Source: Trinickia terrae (lineage in GTDB: Bacteria; Pseudomonadota; Gammaproteobacteria; Burkholderiales; Burkholderiaceae). From it: 64,000 nt of DNA. This document shows, one piece after another, positions 20,166 through 28,423 of this stretch; position 1 is the first letter of the stretch, and every line of letters begins with the position of its first letter. Below the pieces are notes generated by a model that saw only the letters and a program-made list of their open reading frames with translations, was not told the DNA's origin and did no database searches. A program made the translations under genes and the position numbers. The stretch lies in assembly GCF_005144415.1 (NCBI RefSeq), contig NZ_SWJE01000023.1, forward strand, positions 1-64,000. The letters are read 5' to 3'.

Positions 20166-21311
20166 ATGAACTCATCGATAGCAGGGCCATCGGGCCAACG
20201 CAGTATCCGCTGCCGACGGCACACGTGGAAACAACGGCTGCTGACAACCGTTTGCGGCATGGGCCTCGCCTTTGCGGCGGCGGGTATCCCTGCAATCGCC
20301 GACGCCGATCCGCTGCTGCCGCCGCAATTCTTCACGTCGACCACGGTGCCCGCCAACGGCGACGAAAATCCATACGGCGTCGCCTTCGTGCCAGAGGGGT
20401 TCCCGAGCTTCGGCACGATCGACGCGGGCGACCTGCTCATCTCGAACTTCAACAACTCGAGCAACCAGCAAGGCACCGGAACCACGATCGTCAAGATCAC
20501 TCGGGACAACAAACCGGTCACGTTCTTTCAAGGTTCCGGACTTGGCCTGACCACTGCGCTCGGCGTGCTCAGGGCCGGCTTCGTGGTGGTCGGCAGCACG
20601 CCGACCACCGACGGCACCTCCGCGACGGTCATGCCCGGCACGCTGCTGGTGCTCGATCGCACGGGCAACGTCGTCGCGCAATGGACGCCCGCGATGGCGA
20701 AGATCGACGGACCGTGGGACCTGACGATTTTCGATCGCGGCAGCGTCGCGAAGATCTTCGTATCGAACGTGCTCAGCGGAACCGTCGTGCGGCTCGACGT
20801 GTTCATCGACGGGAACGGCGTGCATCTCGTGCGCGCCACGCAAGTCGCGTCGGGCTATCTGACACGCACCGATCCGAACGCGCTGGTGGTTGGCCCGACC
20901 GGGCTCGTCTACGATCCGCAACGCGACGTGCTGTATGTCGCGTCGACGGGAGACAACGAGATCTTCGCCGTGTTCGGCGCGGGGACCTCGCGGCACGACG
21001 GCGGCAAAGGCGTGGTGATCTACGCGGATAACGCCCACCTGCGCGGCCCGCTCGCGCTGGCCCTCGGCCCCAATGGCGATCTGTTCACGTCCAATGGAGA
21101 CGCCGTGAACACCGACCCGACGCATCCGAGCGAGATCGTCGAGTTCACGCCGCAAGGACGCTTCGTCGCGCAGTTGTCCATCGATCCGGGCACGGGTGGC
21201 GCATTCGGCCTCGCGTTCTCGCAGCCGGTGGATAGATTCGTGCGCTTTGCCGCCGTCGACGACAACACAAACAGCGTGACGGTGTGGCGACTGCCGTCGG
21301 GCGGAAATTAG
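20166..21311 (+). CDS. exported beta-propeller (NHL/SMP-30-like) protein
   Basis: 381 residues from ATG 20166 (GGAGAG about 10 bases upstream). Tat- or Sec-type signal with basic start (RRHTWKQRLLTTVCGMGLAFAAAG, split near AIADA). The mature part has repeated blades of the form NPYGVAFVPEGF, GDLLISNFNNS, TGLVYDPQRDVLYVASTGDNEI, GPLALALGPNGDLFTSNGD, all typical of NHL/SMP-30-type six-bladed propellers. It probably acts in the periplasm or outside; no catalytic motif is evident. The stop codon TAG abuts palindromic repeat copy B. Confidence 0.8.
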   Translation: MNSSIAGPSGQRSIRCRRHTWKQRLLTTVCGMGLAFAAAGIPAIADADPLLPPQFFTSTTVPANGDENPYGVAFVPEGFPSFGTIDAGDLLISNFNNSSNQQGTGTTIVKITRDNKPVTFFQGSGLGLTTALGVLRAGFVVVGSTPTTDGTSATVMPGTLLVLDRTGNVVAQWTPAMAKIDGPWDLTIFDRGSVAKIFVSNVLSGTVVRLDVFIDGNGVHLVRATQVASGYLTRTDPNALVVGPTGLVYDPQRDVLYVASTGDNEIFAVFGAGTSRHDGGKGVVIYADNAHLRGPLALALGPNGDLFTSNGDAVNTDPTHPSEIVEFTPQGRFVAQLSIDPGTGGAFGLAFSQPVDRFVRFAAVDDNTNSVTVWRLPSGGN

Positions 21312-21360
21312 CTTTGCATGGGACCAGAGTAGGTGCTGAAGCACTTACTCTGGTCGACAG
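21311..21360. repeat. palindromic repeat copy B
   Basis: GCTTTGCATGGGACC leader followed by a stem ACCAGAGTAGGTGCT / AGCACTTACTCTGGT and a GTCGACA tail. The base pairs differ from copies A, C and D3, but the changes in the two arms compensate each other. It starts at the last base of the propeller gene's stop codon, so it lies in that gene's 3' untranslated region and could act as a terminator or mRNA stabiliser. Confidence 0.85.
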
Positions 21361-21436
21361 CGTCCGTTTACGCGCATCCCGGTCGGATAAAATACGCCCC
21401 CTCCAGGCCAATTCCTGCACGAACGGAGTGTTTCCA

Positions 21437-21769
21437 GTGATTCAACCGAGCAACGTATTCAAGGACAACCTCGCCCAACTGCCCGCCATCGACGGCATCG
21501 AGCGCATCGATCTGGTCGACGGCCAGGGCGCGGTGGTGGCAAGCATCGAGAACAAGCCGGGCAAGCAGGGCTCGCTCGCCGTGTACCACTATCTCCGCCA
21601 GGCATTCGGCACGCTCGACGCCAAGGCTGCCGAGCACGGCCTCGCCGTGTTCGCCGAACATACGGCCGATGCGCGCAACCGTCCGGGCGCGCATCCGAAC
21701 GTCGATCGCCTGCTCGCGATCGCGGCCGGTGCGGAGGCGTTGCGCATCGACGTCGCCGCGGCAGCCTGA
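21437..21769 (+). CDS. DUF2322 family protein
   Basis: 110 residues from GTG 21437, with GGAG eight bases upstream; the frame is open further upstream but through the repeat. The sequence (IQPSNVFKDNLAQLPAIDGI, NKPGKQGSLAVYHYL, HTADARNRPGAHPNVDRLL) matches the DUF2322 family of small soluble betaproteobacterial proteins. Function unknown; no signal peptide or membrane helix. Confidence 0.85.
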   Translation: MIQPSNVFKDNLAQLPAIDGIERIDLVDGQGAVVASIENKPGKQGSLAVYHYLRQAFGTLDAKAAEHGLAVFAEHTADARNRPGAHPNVDRLLAIAAGAEALRIDVAAAA

Positions 21770-21942
21770 GCGTCCTCCGGCTGCGCGGGACGACGCGGAT
21801 CGCTTGACGTCACGCTTCGAATTCCGCGTGTGTGCGTCGATATCGATGGAGATATCGGCGCACCGCTTTGCGCACGCAAATCCTTTCAAAAAGCATTCAC
21901 CCCAACAGCGTGTAAACTGCTGCCTTTTTCGATTCTTGTGGA

Positions 21943-22689
21943 ATGTTGCAAGCTCCTCAGCGCACAGCCTTCAGCGGCCCGACGCTCGTTCGCTTGCTCG
22001 CCCGCCTCGCTGACGCCGACGTCCCCGAACCCGCGCAATCGCTCTCGGACCGCTTGAGCCAATGGCTCGGCTGGACCGACGCCATCGCGCTGTCCTCGGC
22101 GTTGAACGGCAACCCGCCCGCCGTTGCGTCGCGCGCCCGCGCCGACGTCGGCGAAGCGGAAAGCCTGTGCCTCCATGCACGCAGCGCCTTGACGAAATCC
22201 ATCGTCGGCGGGAACGCGCGCGACGCCGCGAAGCGCAGCGTTCTGGTGCGAACGTCGCAGGATTCGGCAATGGATGCCACGGTCGCCACGGTGGATTACG
22301 CGGACTTTCGCCAGCGCTATCTCTCGATGCAGCAGGCGATGGAGATGGAGATCGGCAATCTGCGCGGCCGCCTGCGCGGCATGCTGGCCGCCAAGTCGCC
22401 CGCCATGGCCAAGCTCGCCGTGGTCGACGCCACCATGGAGCGCGCACTGGGCCCGCGCGAACGGAGTCTGCTGGCCTCGGTGCCGGCGCTGCTCGCAGCG
22501 TACTTCGAGCGTTTGCGCGAGACCGAACAGCAGACGCTGGCCGACGCCGAATCGTCGGGAGACACCGCCGCGGTCAAACCCGGCGCGTGGCTGAACGTGT
22601 TCCGCAAGGATATGCAGAGCGTGTTGCTCGCCGAACTCGAGGTTCGGTTTCAACCAGTCGAAGGGTTGCTCGCGGCCCTTCGCAGTTAA
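21943..22689 (+). CDS. DUF3348 family protein, first gene of the MotAB-like operon
   Basis: 248 residues, soluble, no signal peptide. N-terminal SGPTLVRLLARLADADVPEP, central DYADFRQRYLSMQQAMEMEI and C-terminal FRKDMQSVLLAELEVRFQPV are DUF3348-type blocks. Mostly helical. It precedes the DUF802 gene by 10 bp on the same strand, and the four genes form a tight operon; it is probably a cytoplasmic accessory factor of the membrane complex encoded downstream. Biochemical role unknown. Confidence 0.85.
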   Translation: MLQAPQRTAFSGPTLVRLLARLADADVPEPAQSLSDRLSQWLGWTDAIALSSALNGNPPAVASRARADVGEAESLCLHARSALTKSIVGGNARDAAKRSVLVRTSQDSAMDATVATVDYADFRQRYLSMQQAMEMEIGNLRGRLRGMLAAKSPAMAKLAVVDATMERALGPRERSLLASVPALLAAYFERLRETEQQTLADAESSGDTAAVKPGAWLNVFRKDMQSVLLAELEVRFQPVEGLLAALRS

Positions 22690-22699
22690 CCAAGACGCT

Positions 22700-24793
22700 A
22701 TGTCCGGATTTCGCTTTCATCTCGTTGTTTTTCTGGCAGGTCTCGCCGCGGTGTGCTGGATCGGCGCAGGCTACCTCGTCACGAACCCGCTGGCGCTGGC
22801 CGTCACGCTGCTGATCGGCGCTTGCTACGTTGCTGGCGCGCTCGAACTGCGGCGCTACCAGCAGGCTACGTCCACCTTGGCGCGCGCCGTCGCGGAACTC
22901 TCCGCGCCGCCCGCGAAGCTCGGCGTCTGGCTCGATCAATTGCATCCCAGCCTGCGCAGCCCGGTGCTCCTGCGCATCGAGGGCGAGCGCGCGGCCCTGC
23001 CCGGCCCCGCGCTGACGCCGTATCTGGTCGGCTTGCTGGTGCTGCTGGGGATGCTCGGCACGCTGCTGGGCATGGTCGGCACGCTGCGCGGCACCGGCGC
23101 GGCGCTGCAAAGCGCGTCGGACCTGGAAGCCATTCGCGCCTCGCTCGCCGCGCCGCTCAGAGGTCTGGGATTCGCGTTCGGCACCTCGATTGCGGGCGTG
23201 GCGACCTCCGCCATGCTCGGGCTGCTTTCCGCGCTGTGCCGGCGCGAACGGCTCCAGGCGGCGCAGGCGCTCGATGCGAAGATCGCCACGGCCTTGCGGA
23301 CTCACTCGCACGCCCATCAGCGCGAGGAAACCTTCAAGCTCCTGCAGCGGCAGGCCGAGGCGATGCCCGCGCTGGTCGACCGGCTGCAGACGATGACGAC
23401 CGCCATCGAACGGCAAAGCCTGGCGTTGAACGAACGGCACATCGCCAGCCAGCAAGCGTTCATCGAGAAGACGGAGGCCGCCTACCTGCGCCTCGCCTCC
23501 GCGATGGGCCAGTCGTTGAAGGAAAGCGCCGAGCAAAGCGCGCGCGCCGCCGGAGCGGCGCTGCAGCCGGCCATGGAGGCCACGATGGCGGGTCTCGCGC
23601 GCGAGACGGCCGCGCTGCATGACACCGTCACGCACGCGGTCGAGCAGCAGTTGAGCGGGCTGTCGACGGGCTTCGAGACCGCGGCCACGAACGTAGCGGA
23701 GATCTGGAAGCAGGCGCTGGCCGGGCACCAGCAATCGAGCGAGGCCCTTGCCCAACATCTGCATGCCTCGCTCGATCGATTCACCGCCACCTTCGAGCAA
23801 CGTTCGGCCAGCCTGCTGGACGGCGTCTCCGCACGGCTGGAAACGACGGCAGGCAGCGTGTCGGAAGCGTGGCGCGAGGCGTTGTCGAAACAGGAGCGCG
23901 CCGGCGAGAAACTGGCCGCCGACAACCAGCACGCGCTCGCGACGGCCGCGGCGGCCTTCGAGCAGCATTCGGCATCGCTCTTGCGCACGATGGAGCAGTC
24001 GCATGCGGACTTGCAGACGGAATTGGCGTCGCGCGACGAGCACCGTCTGGCGGCCTGGAACGAATCGATCGCGTCAATGAGCGCAACGCTGCGCCACGAG
24101 TGGGCTGAGACGAGCGCGCAGAGCGCGAGCCGCCAGCAAGAGATCTGCGACACGCTGGAACGCACCGCGCGCGATATCTCCGCGCAGACGCAAGCGCACG
24201 CCGGCGACACGATCGCCGAGATCTCGCGGCTCGTGGAAGCCGCCTCGGAAGCGCCGAAGGCCGCAGCCGACGTGATCGCGGAACTGCGCCAGAAGCTCTC
24301 CGACAGCATGGCGCGCGACACCGCGATCCTCGCGGAGCGCAGCCGCCTGCTGGAAACGATCGAGACCCTGCTTGGCGCCGTGAACCATGCGTCCACCGAG
24401 CAGCGCTCGGCCATCGACGCGCTCGTCGCCACCTCGGCGGACCTGCTCGATCGCGTCGGCACGCGGTTCACCGACAAGGTCGAGGCCGAAACGCAGAATC
24501 TTGGCGCCATCGCGGCACAGGTCACCGGCAGCGCCGTCGAAGTGGCGAGCCTCGGCGAAGCATTCGGCGCGGCCGTCCAGCTGTTCGGCGAGTCGAACGA
24601 CAAGCTCGTTGCCCACCTGCAGCGGATCGAAACCGCGCTCGACAAGTCGCTCGCGCGCAGCGACGAGCAGCTTGCCTACTACGTCGCACAGGCCAGGGAA
24701 GTGATCGACCTGAGCACGATGTCGCAAAAGCAGATCGTCGAAGAATTGCATCGCGTGGCGCAACGCACGGCCGCCGGAGCGGAAGCGCAATGA
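22700..24793 (+). CDS. DUF802 protein: MotA/ZorA-like membrane subunit with long tail
   Basis: 697 residues. Four membrane helices in the MotA/TolQ/ExbB order: about 8-26 and 31-49, a cytoplasmic segment of about 58 residues, then 108-128 (LVGLLVLLGMLGTLLGMVGT) and 157-179 (FAFGTSIAGVATSAMLGLL). The G-x-L-G-T-x-x-G-M and T-x-I-A-G patterns are those of the channel helices of this superfamily. The remaining 510 residues are a heptad-rich coiled coil. ZorA of the Zorya defence system has the same plan (four helices plus long tail). Its stop overlaps the MotB-like start (ATGA), so equal synthesis of the two is likely. Confidence 0.88.
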   Translation: MSGFRFHLVVFLAGLAAVCWIGAGYLVTNPLALAVTLLIGACYVAGALELRRYQQATSTLARAVAELSAPPAKLGVWLDQLHPSLRSPVLLRIEGERAALPGPALTPYLVGLLVLLGMLGTLLGMVGTLRGTGAALQSASDLEAIRASLAAPLRGLGFAFGTSIAGVATSAMLGLLSALCRRERLQAAQALDAKIATALRTHSHAHQREETFKLLQRQAEAMPALVDRLQTMTTAIERQSLALNERHIASQQAFIEKTEAAYLRLASAMGQSLKESAEQSARAAGAALQPAMEATMAGLARETAALHDTVTHAVEQQLSGLSTGFETAATNVAEIWKQALAGHQQSSEALAQHLHASLDRFTATFEQRSASLLDGVSARLETTAGSVSEAWREALSKQERAGEKLAADNQHALATAAAAFEQHSASLLRTMEQSHADLQTELASRDEHRLAAWNESIASMSATLRHEWAETSAQSASRQQEICDTLERTARDISAQTQAHAGDTIAEISRLVEAASEAPKAAADVIAELRQKLSDSMARDTAILAERSRLLETIETLLGAVNHASTEQRSAIDALVATSADLLDRVGTRFTDKVEAETQNLGAIAAQVTGSAVEVASLGEAFGAAVQLFGESNDKLVAHLQRIETALDKSLARSDEQLAYYVAQAREVIDLSTMSQKQIVEELHRVAQRTAAGAEAQ

Positions 24794-25437
24794 GCGACGA
24801 CATCGACGGCGGCGTCGAGCCCACGGTCCCCGTATGGGCCGCCTTCGGCGACTTGATGTCGATCCTGCTGGGAGCCTTCGTGCTGATCCTGGTCGGCATC
24901 ATCGGCATGCAGCTCGAGCTGACTTCCAAGCTCGATGCCGAGATCAAGCAGCGGCAGATGGAGACGCAGCGCCGCAAAACGCTGGAGCAGGCGTTGGCGG
25001 GACCGCTCGCGGCCGGGCGCGTGACGCTCGTCAATGGACGCATCGGCATCAGCGGCAACGTGCTGTTCGCGCTGAACTCCGATCAATTGCAGCCCGAAGG
25101 CAAAGAGATCTTGAAGAGCCTGGCCGGACCGCTGTCCGCCTACCTCGCGGCCCACGACGAGATCCTGATGGTGAGCGGCTTTGCCGACGACCAGCAGGTG
25201 CACGCGGGCAACCGGCGTTTCGCCGACAACTGGGAGCTGTCGGCACAGCGCGCATTGACGGTGACGCGTGCGTTCATCGGCGACGGCATCCCTGCCTCGT
25301 CGGTGTTTGCGGCGGCGTTCGGCTCGGAGCAACCGGTCAGTTCGAATGCCGACGATGCGGGACGGGCCAAGAACCGGCGCGTGGAAATCGCGCCCGTGCC
25401 GAGGTCTTCCACTACTGCGGCAAAGCCTCGTGAGTAG
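24790..25437 (+). CDS. MotB/ZorB-like protein with OmpA peptidoglycan-binding domain
   Basis: 215 residues. A single N-terminal helix (about 14-40, VPVWAAFGDLMSILLGAFVL) carries Asp21 at the position of the proton-carrying Asp32 of E. coli MotB (A-D-F-M-T) and of the equivalent Asp in ZorB. A linker leads to an OmpA/MotB domain (about 85-205) with peptidoglycan-binding residues in GFADDQQVHAGNRRFADN and ELSAQRALTVTRAF, and NRRVEI at the end. It is inferred to form an ion-driven stator-like complex with the DUF802 protein in the inner membrane, anchored to the cell wall. Confidence 0.88.
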   Translation: MSDDIDGGVEPTVPVWAAFGDLMSILLGAFVLILVGIIGMQLELTSKLDAEIKQRQMETQRRKTLEQALAGPLAAGRVTLVNGRIGISGNVLFALNSDQLQPEGKEILKSLAGPLSAYLAAHDEILMVSGFADDQQVHAGNRRFADNWELSAQRALTVTRAFIGDGIPASSVFAAAFGSEQPVSSNADDAGRAKNRRVEIAPVPRSSTTAAKPRE

Positions 25438-26047
25438 CGGCGGCGCACACGTGCGCCAAACGCTCGACGCATGGCGCGAGCGCGGCGACGATCGCTTCGA
25501 CCCCGTCCGCTTTCGTTTCATCGAAGCGCTCGAGCGGCGAGCAGTGAGCCACATCGGCGAGGCGAGGCGGGTCTTGGACGACAAGTTGTCCAAGCTGATC
25601 GAGGTCTATGCCGGCGATCTGGCGCGCGCTGCGTCCTCGGCTCGTGATGCGAGCAACGGGGCATCGTCGCGTGAACAGCTTGCACGCGGAGCGCTTGCAG
25701 GACTGGTCGATCACATTGACGGCGCCGCGCCGCGAAGTTCGTCATACCCCGAACTGGAGTTGCTCGACTATTTCCGGAAAACCTGGTCCAAGTTCAGCGC
25801 CGCCAAGCAGTTGCGGCAATCGTTCGACCAGGTGCCGAGAAATGCTGGTCCGCTCAATTCGAGCAGCCTCGTGCATCGGTCGCTTTCGCTGATGCGCGAG
25901 TTGTCGCCGGGGTATCTCCAGCAGTTTCTGTCGTATGCCGATGCGCTGGCGTGGCTGGAGCAGATGAACGGCGGCGAGGCGGCAGCGAGCAAAGAGGCGC
26001 CGCGCGCCGCCAGCGCCAAGAAGAGCGGCCGAAGCAAATCGCGGTAG
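25430..26047 (+). CDS. DUF2894 family protein, last gene of the MotAB-like operon
   Basis: 205 residues from GTG 25430, overlapping the previous stop by 8 bp; GTG 25451 is an alternative. Blocks VRQTLDAWRERGDDRFDPVR, RRVLDDKLSKLIEVYAGDL and ELLDYFRKTWSKFSAAKQLR fit DUF2894. Soluble and helical, with a Lys/Ala/Ser-rich tail. By position it is a cytoplasmic partner of the DUF802/MotB-like complex. Function unknown. The operon ends here, 40 bp before a convergent gene. Confidence 0.8.
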   Translation: MSSGGAHVRQTLDAWRERGDDRFDPVRFRFIEALERRAVSHIGEARRVLDDKLSKLIEVYAGDLARAASSARDASNGASSREQLARGALAGLVDHIDGAAPRSSSYPELELLDYFRKTWSKFSAAKQLRQSFDQVPRNAGPLNSSSLVHRSLSLMRELSPGYLQQFLSYADALAWLEQMNGGEAAASKEAPRAASAKKSGRSKSR

Positions 26048-26087
26048 CGCCTCGGCCGCCGGGCATCCCCGCTCGCCGTACGGCAAC

Positions 26088-27062
26088 TCACGCCGGCTGC
26101 GAAACCAGCGTGCAGAATTTCTCCAGATCGACATTGCCGCCGCTGATCAGCACGCCGATACGCTTGCCCTTGAGCTGATCCCTCATCTGCCTCGCCGCCG
26201 CGAAGCCGAGGCAGCCCGTGGGCTCCGCGACGATCTTCATGCGCGCAGCGAAGAAGCGCATGCAGTCGACCAGTTGCGCATCGCTGGCCGTCAGAATGTC
26301 GTCGACGTTACGCTGGATGAGCGGGAACGTGATGTTGCCGAGGTGCTGAGTCTGAGCGCCGTCCGCGATCGTCTTGGGAGTCTCGATATGCACGATCGCC
26401 CCCGACCGGAATGACTGCTGCCCGTCGTTGCCCGCTTCCGGCTCGACGCCGTAGAGCCGCGTATTCGGCGACAGCTCGCGCGTCGCCAGCGCCGAACCGG
26501 ACAGCAGGCCCCCGCCGCCCAGCGGCACGAAGAATGCATCGAGCGGCCCGGTTTCCTCGAACAGCTCGAGCGCCGCGGTGCCCTGCCCCGCAATCACGTC
26601 GGCGTGATCGTACGGCGGGATCAACGTGAGCCCATGCTTCTCCGCAAGATCGCGCCCGATCTGCTCTCGGTCTTCCTTGTAGCGGTCGTAGATCACGACA
26701 TTGCCGCCGTATCCCTTCGTTGCAGCCACTTTCGCCGCCGGCGCATCGTGAGGCATCACGATCGTCGCCGGCATGCCGAGCAACTTCGCCGACAAGGCGA
26801 TGGCCTGCGCATGGTTGCCGGACGAGAACGCCACCACGCCTGCCTTGCGTTGCGCCTCGCTGAACCGCGACAACGCATTGAACGCGCCGCGGAACTTGAA
26901 AGCGCCCATGCGCTGAAGGTTCTCGCACTTGAAGAACACCTCCGCGCCAAGCTCTTCATTGATCGTGCGCGACGTCATGACGGGAGTGCGGTGGGCGTAG
27001 CCCTTGATTCTTTCAGCGGCCGCAGCGACGTCGGCGAAGGTGGGAAGAGACAGGTTGCTCAT
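26088..27062 (-). CDS. PLP-dependent threo-3-hydroxyaspartate / serine-threonine dehydratase
   Basis: 324 residues from ATG 27062 (conserved family start; ATGs at 27098 and about 27086 are open alternatives without a good ribosome-binding site). Fold-type II PLP enzyme: Lys56 in GAFKFRGA binds the cofactor, SSGNHAQA and the glycine loop PLGGGGLLSG hold the phosphate. Such proteins deaminate hydroxyaspartate, serine or threonine; BhcB of the beta-hydroxyaspartate cycle belongs here. The divergent neighbour and the reductase beyond it (BhcC- and BhcD-like) point to hydroxyaspartate as substrate, but that is inference. Confidence 0.85.
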   Translation of the reverse strand: MSNLSLPTFADVAAAAERIKGYAHRTPVMTSRTINEELGAEVFFKCENLQRMGAFKFRGAFNALSRFSEAQRKAGVVAFSSGNHAQAIALSAKLLGMPATIVMPHDAPAAKVAATKGYGGNVVIYDRYKEDREQIGRDLAEKHGLTLIPPYDHADVIAGQGTAALELFEETGPLDAFFVPLGGGGLLSGSALATRELSPNTRLYGVEPEAGNDGQQSFRSGAIVHIETPKTIADGAQTQHLGNITFPLIQRNVDDILTASDAQLVDCMRFFAARMKIVAEPTGCLGFAAARQMRDQLKGKRIGVLISGGNVDLEKFCTLVSQPA

Positions 27063-27139
27063 GGGAGGCTCGGCCAAGGAAGTCATTCGGAGACACATTC
27101 AAGACAGTATGTATAAATCAAGACATTTCGTCAATTCTA

Positions 27140-27157
27140 CCGGGTAACGGTAACCGG
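27140..27157. promoter_or_regulatory. imperfect palindrome in divergent amino-acid gene promoter
   Basis: CCGGGTAACGGTAACCGG lies between the dehydratase (minus) and the aldolase-like gene (plus). It also contains a tandem GGTAAC. It is a plausible site for the YheO/DauR-like regulator encoded at 29385, inferred from position alone. Confidence 0.35.
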
Positions 27158-27256
27158 CCATCGTTCAATTCGAGTGAATGAAAGATTGCTGCGGCCTTTA
27201 CCCTCCCGGCCGCGCTTGCGCCTATAGTGGCCCAATCGCCGTTCCAGGACCGCACG

Positions 27257-28387
27257 ATGAGCCTCGCATCCCTCGACACCCCCGCAGCCTTGATCGACGT
27301 CGCTCGCATGACGCGCAACATCGAGCGCATGCAGCGCCGGCTCGATGCGCTCGGTGTACGGTTCCGTCCGCACGTCAAGACCACGAAATGCGGACAGGTC
27401 GTGCGTGCGCAGATCACCGCCGGCGCGCAAGGCATCACGGTCTCCACGCTGAAAGAGGCGGAGCAGTTCTTCGCGATGGGCATCTCCGACATCGTGTATG
27501 CGGTAGGAATGGTTCCAAGCAAGTTGAAGCAGGCGCTCGCACTCCGCCGGCGAGGATGCGGCTTGAAGATCGTCGCCGACAGCCTCTACTGCGCGAACGC
27601 GATCGCCGCCTTCGGCCGCGAACACGGGGAGACCTTCGAAGTGTGGATCGAAGTCGATGTCGACGGACACCGCTCGGGCATTCCTCCGGAAGACGATCTG
27701 CTGATCGCGGTCGGGCGCGCGCTGGCCGACTGCGGGATGACGCTCGGCGGCGTATTGGCCCACGCGGGGTCGAGCTACGAGTACAACACGCACGCGGACT
27801 TGGTGCGAATCGCCGAGCAGGAGCGCGAGCGCACCGTGCGCGCCGCCGAGCGGCTTCGCGCGGCCGGACTGCCCTGCCCGGTGGTCAGCATCGGGTCGAC
27901 GCCGACCGCCCTGTCCGCCGAGCGACTCGAAGGCGTGACCGAAGTACGCGCGGGAGTCTACGTCATGTTCGATCTGGTGATGCACAACGTCGGCGTCTGC
28001 GAGACCTCCGACATCGCGCTGAGCGTGCTGACCACCGTAATCGGTCACCAGGAAGAGAAAGGCTGGGCGATCGTCGATGCGGGCTGGATGGCGATGAGCC
28101 GCGACCGCGGCACGCAGCGTCAGCCGCACGATTTCGGATACGGATTGGTCTGCTCGGAAGACGGCGAACCGCTCGGCGACTACGTCATGAGCAGCGCAAA
28201 CCAGGAGCACGGGATCGTCTCGCGCGCCGGAGCGACGGATCGAGACATCGCCGCGCGATTCCCCATCGGCACGCGTCTGCGCATCCTGCCGAACCACGCC
28301 TGCGCGACGGGTGCCCAGCATCCCGAGTATCACGCGCTGAACGAGGATGGCTCGGTCGAGACGTGGCCGCGATTCTATGGCTGGTAA
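27257..28387 (+). CDS. metal-dependent PLP enzyme, D-threonine aldolase/D-serine dehydratase type (BhcC-like)
   Basis: 376 residues from ATG 27257 (AGGA upstream; GTG 27227 is weaker). Fold-type III PLP barrel (LDTPAALIDVARMTRNI) with Schiff-base Lys41 in PHVKTTKC. His347 and Cys349 in PNHACAT form the divalent-metal site typical of D-threonine aldolase, D-serine dehydratase, D-threo-3-hydroxyaspartate dehydratase and BhcC. The gene order with a hydroxyaspartate-type dehydratase and an ornithine-cyclodeaminase-like reductase favours erythro- or threo-hydroxyaspartate as substrate (glyoxylate plus glycine, or dehydration). Which reaction cannot be told by eye. Confidence 0.85.
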   Translation: MSLASLDTPAALIDVARMTRNIERMQRRLDALGVRFRPHVKTTKCGQVVRAQITAGAQGITVSTLKEAEQFFAMGISDIVYAVGMVPSKLKQALALRRRGCGLKIVADSLYCANAIAAFGREHGETFEVWIEVDVDGHRSGIPPEDDLLIAVGRALADCGMTLGGVLAHAGSSYEYNTHADLVRIAEQERERTVRAAERLRAAGLPCPVVSIGSTPTALSAERLEGVTEVRAGVYVMFDLVMHNVGVCETSDIALSVLTTVIGHQEEKGWAIVDAGWMAMSRDRGTQRQPHDFGYGLVCSEDGEPLGDYVMSSANQEHGIVSRAGATDRDIAARFPIGTRLRILPNHACATGAQHPEYHALNEDGSVETWPRFYGW

Positions 28388-28423
28388 TACGCGGCTGGTA
28401 GTCCAGCGAAACCGAATGAGCCA

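Noticed and set aside
19615-20169. 184-residue frame containing the permease remnant
   Set aside because: Overlaps the end of the pstS-like gene, has no start signal, and only its 20-residue permease-like part has meaning, as a remnant.
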